Shown one piece after another: positions 10,125-18,997 of a DNA stretch of 64,000 nucleotides. Numbering within the stretch: the first letter of the stretch is position 1; each line of letters opens with the position of its first letter. The position numbers were made by a program, and so were the translations under genes. Where the stretch lies: NCBI RefSeq assembly GCF_003438995.1, contig NZ_QSUN01000005.1, positions 62,001 through 126,000 of the forward strand. Reading direction: 5' to 3'. The notes beneath the pieces are model-generated. The model searched no databases. It worked only from the letters and a program-made list of their open reading frames with translations, and was not told where the DNA came from. The stretch comes from Bacteroides sp. OM05-12 (GTDB lineage: Bacteria; Bacteroidota; Bacteroidia; Bacteroidales; Bacteroidaceae).

Positions 10125-11471
10125 TTAGAATTCATTATCCGGATCAATAGGAATGCTACCGCCATCTTTCCAAGCAGTGAGTTCAGCGGTAATATCAATC
10201 TTTTGTAATCCCCAAACGGTTAAGTTAATGTTATATGCATATCCGGCAAGGAATAGTCCTTTGGACTCTCCTTCTGTAGGGGGATTGATCTTTTGAGTAG
10301 GATAACTATAAGTGCTTTGTGTAAATGGAATTTTATTACCGTCTATATCATAGTATTGTACTACATCAAATTCAACTTCATAATAATCTGTCCCTGCGGG
10401 AGATACTAATAAACCGGCTCCCACTACTGTTGCCTTTTGTGTAGCTCCTTCTGCATCATCCCATACCGGATAATATTTACCGAATTTGCTTACATCTGCC
10501 GGTTTAGTTTCAGGAACATTTTGAATGTTATTATATACCTCAGCACTTGTTGTATACCAAGTAATTCCATTGTTTAGCATCACAAGATTTGCAGTGGAAG
10601 AGGCGGGTTGCGCTTCTTCTTGCAATATTAATTTCTCAGTGGTTTCTTCCCATTGAATATAATCTGTAACAGAAGGGTTGTAAACAACCAATAGCTTACC
10701 TGTGTTTTTAGATTTCACTCTGATTTCTTTAATAAACACATTTTCTCCTCCTTCGTTTCCTGCATAGACATTGAAGTTCAGTTGTGTAAGCAAGTGGTTG
10801 AAAGTCATGTTTGGTTGCACACCTTTACGGGCTGTGTAAGCGCTATATGCTTTTCCTGGATCTGCAGGGTCTGTCAATAATGCTTTTTGAGCATCCGTTA
10901 ATACAGCTTTGGCTACCATCAAGTCCTGTGAACCGTCAATGATAAACGGTACTGCAATAGCACTGTCTTTGCTTGCTACTTCGATAATCTCCGGATCTCC
11001 CGTACTTGCATCATCAATGTGATATCCAAAGAAATCATAAGCCTTTGTTCTGGGGAAATATCTGGTTATATTATCTTTCCAGTCAAGTTTGCTTTGATTC
11101 ATTGGTTCTACTGTTGCTGTCGGTGCGATTGCCGGTTCATTGTTGATTAGCAATAAATCTCCATTTACCGTTGTACTTACTCCGTCATTGGTGAGTTGGT
11201 ATGAATAGGTGTCATACGTAGTTGTTCCGGTAGGGAAATGTTTTTCAATGGCATAGATATTTACCGTTTCACCATTCCAAACATTAGTTTCTGTCGTTTG
11301 TCCGCCTACCATACCAATACCTTTGGTGGTAGCTCTCGCATTTTGAGATGTTACTGACAGTTGAATTGCTGCTTCCTGATCGTTATCCGAACCACCGGCA
11401 ACGTCTGAATCCTTAGAACAAGATGCCATCACACAGATTGCCATCATTGCAAAAAACAAATTTTTCTTCAT
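10125..11471 (-). CDS. Fimbrillin-family lipoprotein 3
   Basis: 448 residues. Lipobox CVMASC after MKKNLFFAMMAICVMASC. Fimbrillin motifs are YDFFGYHIDD, QDLMVAKAV and FNHLLTQLNFNVYAGNEGG, ending LTAWKDGGSIPIDPDNEF. The tail PDNEF is shared with the gene upstream (11509-12768), and both share a QDLM motif and a TARKGV/TAHRGV motif. The two are therefore a closer paralogue pair than the other two. Confidence 0.82.
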   Translation of the reverse strand: MKKNLFFAMMAICVMASCSKDSDVAGGSDNDQEAAIQLSVTSQNARATTKGIGMVGGQTTETNVWNGETVNIYAIEKHFPTGTTTYDTYSYQLTNDGVSTTVNGDLLLINNEPAIAPTATVEPMNQSKLDWKDNITRYFPRTKAYDFFGYHIDDASTGDPEIIEVASKDSAIAVPFIIDGSQDLMVAKAVLTDAQKALLTDPADPGKAYSAYTARKGVQPNMTFNHLLTQLNFNVYAGNEGGENVFIKEIRVKSKNTGKLLVVYNPSVTDYIQWEETTEKLILQEEAQPASSTANLVMLNNGITWYTTSAEVYNNIQNVPETKPADVSKFGKYYPVWDDAEGATQKATVVGAGLLVSPAGTDYYEVEFDVVQYYDIDGNKIPFTQSTYSYPTQKINPPTEGESKGLFLAGYAYNINLTVWGLQKIDITAELTAWKDGGSIPIDPDNEF

Positions 11472-11508
11472 ACTAAAATTGTTTTAAGAGTTAATATTAA
11501 AGTGATTA

Positions 11509-12768
11509 TTAAAATTCAAATTCATTATCCGGATCAACGTCTGTATTTCCACCGTCTTTCCATTGTTCTATTTCAATTGAAATTTGTATCTCTATATCTC
11601 CATATACGGCAATACGTACATTATAAATATATCCGGGTTTAAATCCTCCGTTGTTCTTAATATTTTGCGGAGTTGTGAAATACCTTACGATTCCATTATC
11701 TTCCGTTTGTTTGAAACGGACTAAAAGATCATAAGAATCGTCTGGTGGAAGTAACAAGTCGCTTCCTATATCAGTAGCCTTACGGTCATATACATCTTTG
11801 GATTTATCACCTTCTTGCCAGATTGCTTTATAAAAGTCTTGTCGGAGATCGCTTCCGTCACTCTCCGTTAAATAGAGATATCTCATATTTGTCCAGTCGG
11901 ACAGGCCTATCTCATCCGTATTCTTAGATACAACTACGAATTTTCCTATCGTATTGGCTTTTACAGATATGGTATCAAGGACTACTTTACCGGCTTTAAT
12001 GGAATCGCCTGCATAAATTTGGAACTTTAATCGTGCCATGTGGTGCTTGAATTGGAAATAAGGGTGCACTCCTCGATGGGCGGTATAAGCACTGAAATGA
12101 TAATTAAGCATATTATTCCGTTCGTTAACAGACATCCCGTTAATAATTCCCAATTGTGTCTCGGATAAAGTAGCTACGGATGACATCAAATCCTGTCTGC
12201 CGTCTATCTGTACCGGAAAGGATATTTGGTCGGAAGTACGCGAAATATCTTTGTCGGTTATTATATTATTTGTGAATAAATCATCTACATAGAATGCATA
12301 AAATGTATATGGACAGCTTTGATGGGTGGTATTATAATTAATTTCCGTATCATTCTGCCATAGCAGGTATGCATAGTCGTCCCGATTAAATACGGCAGGC
12401 ATACCACCTTTCATATTATTGTCTCCCAAATGAGTACCATCAACCAAACAATTATCAGGCACTTCTTTATTATCTGCGTATTTCCCGGAGAAATCTACGT
12501 TATCATCACTGCTAAAGGCATAAATATAAAATGTAGATTTATCTCTCAATAAAGTATCTGCATGCATACCGGGTAATGGATTGAAAGCTCCATTGCCACG
12601 GCTAAGAACTGTATAGCTGGGATCTCCGATTGCCAATAATACAGGCACGGGTTCATCTAGTATCTCTATGTCCGGAGTGTCCGGACCATCTCCCTGAAAT
12701 GAACGGTCGGCACAGCTTGTTAACATTGCCAGGAGTAGAATTATACCGGATAATATTATTTTTTTCAT
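11509..12768 (-). CDS. Fimbrillin-family lipoprotein 4
   Basis: 419 residues. Lipobox LTSC (LLLAMLTSCADRSFQG). Contains QDLMSSVATLSE, YTAHRGVHPYFQFKHHMARL and FQIYAGDS, with a C-terminal IEQWKDGGNTDVDPDNEFEF. It is clearly paralogous to the 10125-11471 product. It follows the DUF5119 gene by 10 bp. Likely a minor or tip-proximal subunit of the same surface fibre, by analogy with multi-subunit Bacteroidales fimbriae; not demonstrated. Confidence 0.8.
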   Translation of the reverse strand: MKKIILSGIILLLAMLTSCADRSFQGDGPDTPDIEILDEPVPVLLAIGDPSYTVLSRGNGAFNPLPGMHADTLLRDKSTFYIYAFSSDDNVDFSGKYADNKEVPDNCLVDGTHLGDNNMKGGMPAVFNRDDYAYLLWQNDTEINYNTTHQSCPYTFYAFYVDDLFTNNIITDKDISRTSDQISFPVQIDGRQDLMSSVATLSETQLGIINGMSVNERNNMLNYHFSAYTAHRGVHPYFQFKHHMARLKFQIYAGDSIKAGKVVLDTISVKANTIGKFVVVSKNTDEIGLSDWTNMRYLYLTESDGSDLRQDFYKAIWQEGDKSKDVYDRKATDIGSDLLLPPDDSYDLLVRFKQTEDNGIVRYFTTPQNIKNNGGFKPGYIYNVRIAVYGDIEIQISIEIEQWKDGGNTDVDPDNEFEF

Positions 12769-12778
12769 TTATATTTTA

Positions 12779-13834
12779 TTATATATCTACGTTAATATCT
12801 CCATTTTCTTCATTTGTGAACCATCCGCTCACTCCGTCTTCTTCTTCTTTCTCTATTTCTCCGGCTTTAATCTTTAATTGCCGGTCAATAATGAGGGTGG
12901 CTGTTTCTTTTGCTTTTACATTGCCTTCCCCGCTCTCTGATGATTTAAGTAAACCGGCTTCTGTTATCAGTTTGGATATATTGACTCCGGCGCGAAAGAT
13001 CTTTTTTTTACTCTCGGACTTGGCTAAAACGGCTATTTGTAAAACTCCCGGGCCGGATACTGCTTTCTCGTCTTGTCCGGCTACTAATCCGAATACACTA
13101 ATCGTCCCTTCGAACGTACTAACGTTATCTTGTCTTTTTGCTAAATCGGGAGAATAAATCATTTTACCTAAGTTTGCTTCGTTAACAATACCATTATAAG
13201 GATTCATATCCATTGGGATCCCGGCTATTTCTGCCATTATTTCTTCTAGTTGTACTGAATTGTCGGTTTCTATTTCTAGACGAATTGTGATATTCTGAGT
13301 TAATATTTTAGGAAAGAAACTAATTTCTGCAGAATTTCCGGTGTATATTGATATGTAATTCTGTACATCGGCAAAGAATGCTCCGGTATTTGCCATATAA
13401 CTGTATCCGGGACTAAAATCTATCCAGTCCATTCCTGCCAGTTGTGGAACTTCCTCACGTTTCAGACTTTTCATACGAAGGGCTAGGTCTTCTAAACTGA
13501 TGTTACTAAAGTCTGTTTTGAATTCATTCAGGTTTACGATATCAACCATACTGTCCTTGTTGCAAGCTACCATGAAATATTCTCCACTTTTCATTCCTAC
13601 CGGACTACTGTTGACGGAAGGTAAACTGAAATAATCATGGTATGTATTGAGCGGGCGACTAACGATGACATACATTGAATCCGGTTTTGTTTTGTCAAGT
13701 GTTCCCCAGTTAAACTTAAAAGAAACTTGTGCCAAATGCGGATGTACGGATACGTCGCAGAGCTGCACATCTGTACATGCACTCCACAATAAAGAAGCTA
13801 TACCTATTATTATATATATGTATAATTTCCTCAT
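12779..13834 (-). CDS. DUF5119-type lipoprotein, probable fimbrial anchor/accessory
   Basis: 351 residues with lipobox WSAC (IASLLWSACTDVQLC). The opening beta region KFNWGTLDKTKPDSMYVIVSRPLNT resembles DUF5119 and FimB/Mfa2-like proteins, which act as membrane anchors or regulators of fimbria length in related operons. It is second in the operon: 7 bp after the DUF3575 gene and 10 bp before the first fimbrillin. The DUF assignment is from memory of the family pattern, so moderate certainty. Confidence 0.65.
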   Translation of the reverse strand: MRKLYIYIIIGIASLLWSACTDVQLCDVSVHPHLAQVSFKFNWGTLDKTKPDSMYVIVSRPLNTYHDYFSLPSVNSSPVGMKSGEYFMVACNKDSMVDIVNLNEFKTDFSNISLEDLALRMKSLKREEVPQLAGMDWIDFSPGYSYMANTGAFFADVQNYISIYTGNSAEISFFPKILTQNITIRLEIETDNSVQLEEIMAEIAGIPMDMNPYNGIVNEANLGKMIYSPDLAKRQDNVSTFEGTISVFGLVAGQDEKAVSGPGVLQIAVLAKSESKKKIFRAGVNISKLITEAGLLKSSESGEGNVKAKETATLIIDRQLKIKAGEIEKEEEDGVSGWFTNEENGDINVDI

Positions 13835-13841
13835 ATCGTTT

Positions 13842-14747
13842 TTATTTAGGTTCTTTTTGCATTTTGTACTTGTTCTTTATAGATGCAAAACGGTATACAA
13901 AAGATACATTTAAATTGCTTATGACAGGGAATGGAACCAGATGCCCGCCTTTACTCTTTTCCGGGATTCGGGGATAACAATTACTTTCTCTGTCATATTC
14001 AAATACATCATATTTTGTATATAATAATCCCACACTTCCACCTATCTCCAGATCTACGGCATGATTGCGATAACCATATAAAGGTATACTGAATCCTGCG
14101 GAGATGCCGGCTCCTATAGCTTTACCTTGTTTGCCTTGTTTACCGAATTTTAATGTATAACTGGAGGCATCTACATATGCTCCGATATAATAAGCGCGCC
14201 AGTAGCGGGGATGAAATCTTCTTTTAGTGAATACATCTTCTTTAAGGCGTTTGAAAAAACCGATCTTTACAGTATCCGGACGTCTATCATTGCGGATAGT
14301 AGTACGGTAGTATGAACGAAATTCCATGCGGGTAGTAAAGAGATTGTATACAGTGGAAGGTTTATAATTCTGTGAAGTATTCCAATTCCATTTAGCTCCG
14401 AGGCTTAGTGTGTGACGATTATATGGCGAATTTCCCAAATCAAACTCTGCCGTCAGATTTGGGAGTATGCATAGCCAGTCAACCGCATTGGTTTTAAAAG
14501 CCCATCTGTCTTTAAATGGTACAATTGAGTCTTCGTTTATTTCTTTTATTTTCCTGTAATGTGAAACCGGTGCTTCTTGTCCATAGGATTCTGTCGGGAA
14601 ACATGATGAAAGGAATATTAAAAAGAGTGATATATATACAAAAAAAATGGAGCTGTTTTGGGAGCTTCTTCTTACAATATATAAGAATATTCCTATTCTT
14701 TGAATATTGCATAATTTATACATTTGCCTGCATCTAACGTGGCACAT
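13842..14747 (-). CDS. DUF3575 outer-membrane protein, copy 2 (first gene of operon)
   Basis: Up to 301 residues. The ATG at 14747 fits a -7 box at 14795-14788, and an in-frame ATG lies at 14723. A hydrophobic export signal is near residues 35-57 (FFVYISLFLIFLSSCF). DUF3575 features are FKTNAVDWLCILPNLTAEFDLG, HTLSLGAKWNWNTSQNYKPS, FRSYYRTT, RAYYIGAYVDASSYT and GISAGFSIPLYGY. This copy is longer than the 188-residue one at 7379, carrying an extra N-terminal stretch and an insert with basic residues. As the first gene it should be the best translated of the operon. Confidence 0.72.
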   Translation of the reverse strand: MCHVRCRQMYKLCNIQRIGIFLYIVRRSSQNSSIFFVYISLFLIFLSSCFPTESYGQEAPVSHYRKIKEINEDSIVPFKDRWAFKTNAVDWLCILPNLTAEFDLGNSPYNRHTLSLGAKWNWNTSQNYKPSTVYNLFTTRMEFRSYYRTTIRNDRRPDTVKIGFFKRLKEDVFTKRRFHPRYWRAYYIGAYVDASSYTLKFGKQGKQGKAIGAGISAGFSIPLYGYRNHAVDLEIGGSVGLLYTKYDVFEYDRESNCYPRIPEKSKGGHLVPFPVISNLNVSFVYRFASIKNKYKMQKEPK

Positions 14748-14787
14748 TACTGGATACGACGTTTCTGTTTTTTATTATAGAATGCGG

Positions 14788-14795
14788 CAAATGTA
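14788..14795 (-). promoter_or_regulatory. -7 box of fimbrial operon
   Basis: TACATTTG on the minus strand, 41 bp before the ATG at 14747, in an AT-rich gap between tex and the operon. No matching -33 TTTG at 19-20 bp is visible. No flanking inverted repeats that would suggest an invertible promoter were found. Confidence 0.4.
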
Positions 14796-14902
14796 TATCT
14801 TATATTTTAAAAATAAAAATAAAAAGAAGCAAAACTTATATATTCGTTATTTTATTCTTTTTATTTGGTTGCAATTTGTAACTAATTGGGCGGTTTTTCT
14901 AT

Positions 14903-17032
14903 TTATTGTTCTATTCCTTTCATTGTTAGCTGTACTCGTTTTCGTTCCATATCCACGCCAATGACTTGTACCATTACGTGTTGGTGTATTGAGACTATTT
15001 CAGTCGGGTCGGAAATGAATTTATCTGCCAATTGTGATACATGTACTAATCCGTTTTCTTTAATGCCTACGTCAACAAAGCATCCGAAGTTAGTAATATT
15101 GGTTACAATGCCGGGTAGGGTCATTCCTTCATGCAAATCTTCGATTGTTCTGATATTTTTATCAAACTCGAATACTTTGATTTTTTGTCGCGGATCACGC
15201 CCCGGTTTATCCAGTTCTTGCATAATATCGTTGAGTGTGGGCATACCGACAGTAGGGGATAGGTATTTTTCCAGATTGATTTTAGAACGTAATTCTCTAT
15301 TGGCAATAAGATCTTCTACCGTACAGTTCATATCTTTAGCCATTTCTTCTACTATATAATAACTTTCCGGATGTACGGCTGTGTTATCCAATGGATTTTT
15401 AGCTTGGGGAATACGGAGAAATCCTGCGCATTGTTCGAATGCTTTGGCTCCCATCCGAGGGACTTTCATTAGTTGCTTACGGGATGTGAATGCCCCGTTT
15501 TCGGTACGATAATCTACGATGTTTTGTGCCAGTTGTGGTCCTAAACCGGAGATATAGGTGAGCAGATGGCGGCTTGCGGTATTCAGGTTCACACCTACCA
15601 GATTGACGCAATTCTCTACGGTTTGGTCAAGAGATTTTTTTAGCTTGGTCTGGTCTACATCATGCTGGTATTGTCCCACACCGATGGATTTGGGTTCTAT
15701 TTTAACCAATTCCGCTAACGGGTCCATCAATCGTCTGCCGATAGATACAGCTCCGCGTACGGTAACATCGTAATCGGGAAACTCTTCTCTTGCGGTTTTG
15801 GATGCCGAATAGATGGACGCCCCGTTTTCACTTACAACGAACACCTGTACTTCCCGGTCGAATCGTAAGGAAGTAATAAATGACTCTGTTTCCCGACTTG
15901 CTGTTCCATTGCCAATAGCAATCGCCTGTATGTCGTACATTTCAACTAATTTAGCTACTTTACGTCCGGCTATACTGTTCTCGTTCTTGGGAGGATGCGG
16001 ATAGATCGCTTCATTATGTAAAAGGTTTCCTTGCGCATCAAGACATACAAGTTTACATCCGGTACGGAATCCGGGATCAATGCCTAACACTCGTTTTTGT
16101 CCCAAGGGAGGAGCTAATAATAATTGACGCAGATTTTCGGCAAATACCCGGATTGCTTCTTCGTCTGCTTTTTCTTTGGACAGGGCTGCAAACTCCGTTT
16201 CAATTGAAGGTTTTAATAATCGTTTATAAGAATCCCGGACAGCTTCGGAAACCTGTTTACCGCATTCGTTGTTGCTACGGACAAAAATGCGTTCCAGCCG
16301 TTCGATACATTCGTCATCTTCCGGCGATATGCCAACTTTCAACAAACCTTCCGCTTCTCCTCGACGAATAGCGAGTATACGGTGTGAAGAACTCCGTTTC
16401 AACGGCTCGGAAAAATCAAAATAATCACGATATTTAATCGCTTCTTCCTCTTTACCTTTTACCACTTTGGAAGTAATCACTGCCTGACGGGTAAATTGGT
16501 TACGTATTTGGTTACGTGCTCGCTCGTCTTCATTTATCTGTTCGGCGATAATGTCTCGTGCACCTTTCAGTGCATCTTCTTCATCTTTTACATCTCCTTT
16601 TACAAATAACCGTGCTTTACTCATGATGTCTGTTTCGCGCTGCATCATGATTGTCATGGCAAGCGGTTCTAACCCTTTCTGGCGTGCTACTTCCGCACGT
16701 GTTTTCCGTTTGGGTTTATAAGGTAAATAGATATCTTCCAGTTCTGTGCTATCCCAGCAAGCGATAATGCGTTTTTTTAGCTCGTCGGAGAGTTTCCCTT
16801 GTTCTTCAATTGTTTCGAGAACCGTGTTTTTTCTTTTCTCCAATTCGCAGAGTTTATCATGCTGTTCTTTGATGTTCCCGATCTGCACTTCGTCCAATCC
16901 GCCGGTAACCTCTTTACGGTAACGGCTGATAAAAGGAATGGTTGCCCCGTCATTTAGGAGGCCTAATGTATTGTTTACCTGTTTCTCGGCTATCTTTAAA
17001 GCCGAAGCTATCATTTGAGGAAATATATTCAT
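14903..17032 (-). CDS. tex: Tex-family RNA-binding transcription accessory protein
   Basis: 709 residues, the usual Tex length. The order is an N-terminal Tex helical domain (MNIFPQMIASALKIAEKQV, FISRYRKEVTGGLDE), a YqgF-like RNase H fold (VLGIDPGFRTGCKLVCLDAQG), helix-hairpin-helix repeats (LLTYISGLGPQLAQNIVDYR, LMKVPRMGAKAFEQCAGFL) and a C-terminal S1 domain (GMTLPGIVTNITNFGCFVDV). Tex binds nucleic acid and affects transcription and RNA metabolism. A CAAAGATA (minus -7 TATCTTTG) lies at 17059-17066, 27 bp before the start. Monocistronic. Confidence 0.95.
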   Translation of the reverse strand: MNIFPQMIASALKIAEKQVNNTLGLLNDGATIPFISRYRKEVTGGLDEVQIGNIKEQHDKLCELEKRKNTVLETIEEQGKLSDELKKRIIACWDSTELEDIYLPYKPKRKTRAEVARQKGLEPLAMTIMMQRETDIMSKARLFVKGDVKDEEDALKGARDIIAEQINEDERARNQIRNQFTRQAVITSKVVKGKEEEAIKYRDYFDFSEPLKRSSSHRILAIRRGEAEGLLKVGISPEDDECIERLERIFVRSNNECGKQVSEAVRDSYKRLLKPSIETEFAALSKEKADEEAIRVFAENLRQLLLAPPLGQKRVLGIDPGFRTGCKLVCLDAQGNLLHNEAIYPHPPKNENSIAGRKVAKLVEMYDIQAIAIGNGTASRETESFITSLRFDREVQVFVVSENGASIYSASKTAREEFPDYDVTVRGAVSIGRRLMDPLAELVKIEPKSIGVGQYQHDVDQTKLKKSLDQTVENCVNLVGVNLNTASRHLLTYISGLGPQLAQNIVDYRTENGAFTSRKQLMKVPRMGAKAFEQCAGFLRIPQAKNPLDNTAVHPESYYIVEEMAKDMNCTVEDLIANRELRSKINLEKYLSPTVGMPTLNDIMQELDKPGRDPRQKIKVFEFDKNIRTIEDLHEGMTLPGIVTNITNFGCFVDVGIKENGLVHVSQLADKFISDPTEIVSIHQHVMVQVIGVDMERKRVQLTMKGIEQ

Positions 17033-17104
17033 GGTGTTTATGATACTTTGATGTTGCGCAAAGATAGCATATTTTTATCTCAAAATAAGGTCGGACAAGA
17101 AAAC

Positions 17105-17155
17105 ATACGGTCGATGGTTTGCAAACGATAGGAGTTTGTAATCAATCGACCGTAT
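17105..17155 (+). repeat. Dispersed hairpin repeat, copy B
   Basis: Same core as copy A: ATACGGTCGATGGTT pairs with AATCAATCGACCGTAT (a G·T pair where A has A-T), inner CAAACGATAGGAGTTTG. It is followed by three GATGTTTTTTAAA-like units spaced about 24 bp. It lies downstream of the cbpA-cbpM operon end. Confidence 0.7.
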
Positions 17156-17329
17156 CTTTGTAATCAAACGACCTGATGTTTTTTTTAATCATCGAGATGT
17201 TTTTTAAATTCACTTCGATGTTTTTTAAAATCAACCTGATGATTGTTTCAAAACTAGCGGAAGTTAAAAATGCTGCATTTTGCTGACGTAGACTCCTGTT
17301 AAAATGGAATTGTTTTTATTTATCCTTCA

Positions 17330-17448
17330 ATCCTTCAGCTTTTGGAGAATATGTTTGATAATCAGTGCTCTTAGACTGAAAGATCCTCTTGAAAAAGGTT
17401 CAGGACCAGAGGTATCAAAATACATATTCCGTCTTTCAGCTGAAGGAT
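17330..17448. repeat. Long imperfect hairpin, possible structured RNA
   Basis: Paired blocks occur in mirrored order: ATCCTTCAGCT (17330) with AGCTGAAGGAT (17438-17448), AATATGT with ACATATT, TTTGATA with TATCAAA, and CCTCT with AGAGG nearest the loop. This is about 30 bp of stem with internal loops. It could be a 3'UTR element of cbpM or an untranslated RNA; no promoter was identified. Confidence 0.45.
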
Positions 17449-17531
17449 AGCATCATTCAGCCTAACGTGTTATGAATCAAACGTAAATACGGAAACTGAA
17501 GGATGAAAGAGCTTTAAAACATCGTTCTGTA

Positions 17532-17849
17532 TTAGAAGTCTTCTATTTCTTCGTATTCCTTTTCCCGGTAAACATTCAATTGGTTTCTAAGAAAATGAAT
17601 TTCTTGTTGCATACTTTGCATTCTGTCCAGTAGATGATGAATGGCATCTATTCCGGCAATATTAATGGAAAGGTCGTAATACATCCGGGTATATCTTTCC
17701 AGATCTGCCAACTGAGAAACAAACAGATACTTTTCCTTATTCATTTCCTGAATCTCAATTAATCCGTCTTCTTCCAGCATGAGGATAAATGACGGTTCTA
17801 TATGGCATTTGTTGCAGTATTCACTGACAATAATTAAATCGGTTTGCAT
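17532..17849 (-). CDS. cbpM: CbpM-like chaperone modulator
   Basis: 105 residues. N-terminal MerR-like winged-helix pattern (IIVSEYCNKCHIEPSFILML, LIEIQEMNKEKYLF) followed by a coiled coil (HHLLDRMQSMQQEIHFLRNQLNVYREKEYEE). This is the layout of CbpM, which binds and inhibits the J-domain co-chaperone CbpA. It sits 15 bp downstream of the cbpA-like gene, the conserved pairing that supports the call. Confidence 0.85.
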   Translation of the reverse strand: MQTDLIIVSEYCNKCHIEPSFILMLEEDGLIEIQEMNKEKYLFVSQLADLERYTRMYYDLSINIAGIDAIHHLLDRMQSMQQEIHFLRNQLNVYREKEYEEIEDF

Positions 17850-17864
17850 AATTCAATCGTTTTA

Positions 17865-18803
17865 TTATTTACTATTTTGCAATTCCCGGAATAATTCCTT
17901 TTGCTTTTCTGTTAATCCCGTAGGTATAGTAATGGAATAGGTGACAATTAAATCACCGGCCTTACCTTCCTGCTTATAGACAGGAAAACCTTTTCCCTTC
18001 AGTCTTACCTTTGTTCCGTTTTGCGTTTCGGGTTTGACTTTCAGCTTAACTTTTCCATCAAGTGTTTCTACGGTTTGCTCACCTCCTAATATAGCGGTAT
18101 ACAGGTTGAGTGGAGCGGTGATATACAGGTCATCTCCCAGTCGTTTGAAAGTAGCATCTTCCGGAATAACGAATGTGATATATAAATCACCGTTCGGTCC
18201 GCCATTGATACCCGGTGCGCCGTGCCCTTTCAATTTGATGGTTTGCCCGTTTGCCACACCTGCCGGTATGGTAATACGAATGCTTTTCCCGTTCACATTG
18301 AGTATTTGTTTATGCGTTTGTGCAGCGTCACGCAATGATAATTGTAACTCTGCATTGTAATCCTGCCCCCTGAAACCGCCGCGATTCCCATTCCCGGTTC
18401 GTCCATGATTTCCGAATAAAGATTCAAAGAAATCGGAAAATCCACTTTCGTTTCCTCCGAAACCACCTCCAAATCCTGAACCATCAAAGCCCTGTCCGGA
18501 TGAATACCAGTATTCACCTCCACCACCGCTACCAGCATGTCCTCGATACTGTTGCTTCTGTGCTTCAAACTCATCAGCATGTTTCCAGTGTTCACCGTAT
18601 TCATCGTATTTTTTACGTTTCTCGGGATCGCTCAACACTTCATTTGCTTCGTTTATTTCTTGAAATTTATCTTTGGCACTCGGATCGTTCGGATTCAGGT
18701 CAGGATGATATTTCCTAGCCAGTTTACGGAATGCTTTTTTAATGTCATCCTGTGAAGCGCTTTTATCCACTCCGAGTACCTTGTAATAATCTATATAAGC
18801 CAT
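17865..18803 (-). CDS. cbpA: CbpA-type DnaJ co-chaperone
   Basis: 312 residues. N-terminal J domain ([39 protein letters not shown] with the HPD motif), a Gly/Ser/Phe-rich linker (about residues 95-140), then two C-terminal substrate-binding sandwiches ([34 protein letters not shown]). There is no cysteine-rich zinc domain, which separates it from DnaJ proper. It stimulates DnaK and binds unfolded protein; CbpM encoded just downstream is its expected modulator. Confidence 0.92.
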   Translation of the reverse strand: MAYIDYYKVLGVDKSASQDDIKKAFRKLARKYHPDLNPNDPSAKDKFQEINEANEVLSDPEKRKKYDEYGEHWKHADEFEAQKQQYRGHAGSGGGGEYWYSSGQGFDGSGFGGGFGGNESGFSDFFESLFGNHGRTGNGNRGGFRGQDYNAELQLSLRDAAQTHKQILNVNGKSIRITIPAGVANGQTIKLKGHGAPGINGGPNGDLYITFVIPEDATFKRLGDDLYITAPLNLYTAILGGEQTVETLDGKVKLKVKPETQNGTKVRLKGKGFPVYKQEGKAGDLIVTYSITIPTGLTEKQKELFRELQNSK

Positions 18804-18945
18804 GTTCTCGAATATTTAGTTTAACATGTTTTATTAGACTGACAACAAAAAAAGAACCGTTTAGTTGTTGCTGCCTCTCTTTTTTATAATTATTATGTTA
18901 ATCTTGTTTTTTGTGTTTTTTTCTAGATATATCCGATATTTGCAT

Positions 18946-18953
18946 TATATTTG
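18946..18953 (+). promoter_or_regulatory. -7 box of histidine kinase gene
   Basis: TATATTTG, 44 bp upstream of the GTG start at 18998. The -33 region is T-rich without a clean TTTG at the right distance. Confidence 0.4.
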
Positions 18954-18997
18954 CAACTAATTAATTATTATTGTTAATAGTCTGCTCATAAGTAAAA

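Larger units (their letters stand above)
17033..17531. other. Gene-free region between tex and cbpM (499 bp)
   Basis: Holds the tex -7 box (17059-17066), dispersed hairpin copy B with GATGTTTTTTAAA units behind it (17105-17260), and a 119-bp imperfect long hairpin (17330-17448). No ORF is supported. Confidence 0.7.

Noticed and set aside
14748..14902. Invertible promoter upstream of the fimbrial operon
   Set aside because: No inverted repeats flank the -7 box within the gap, and no site-specific recombinase gene is near.
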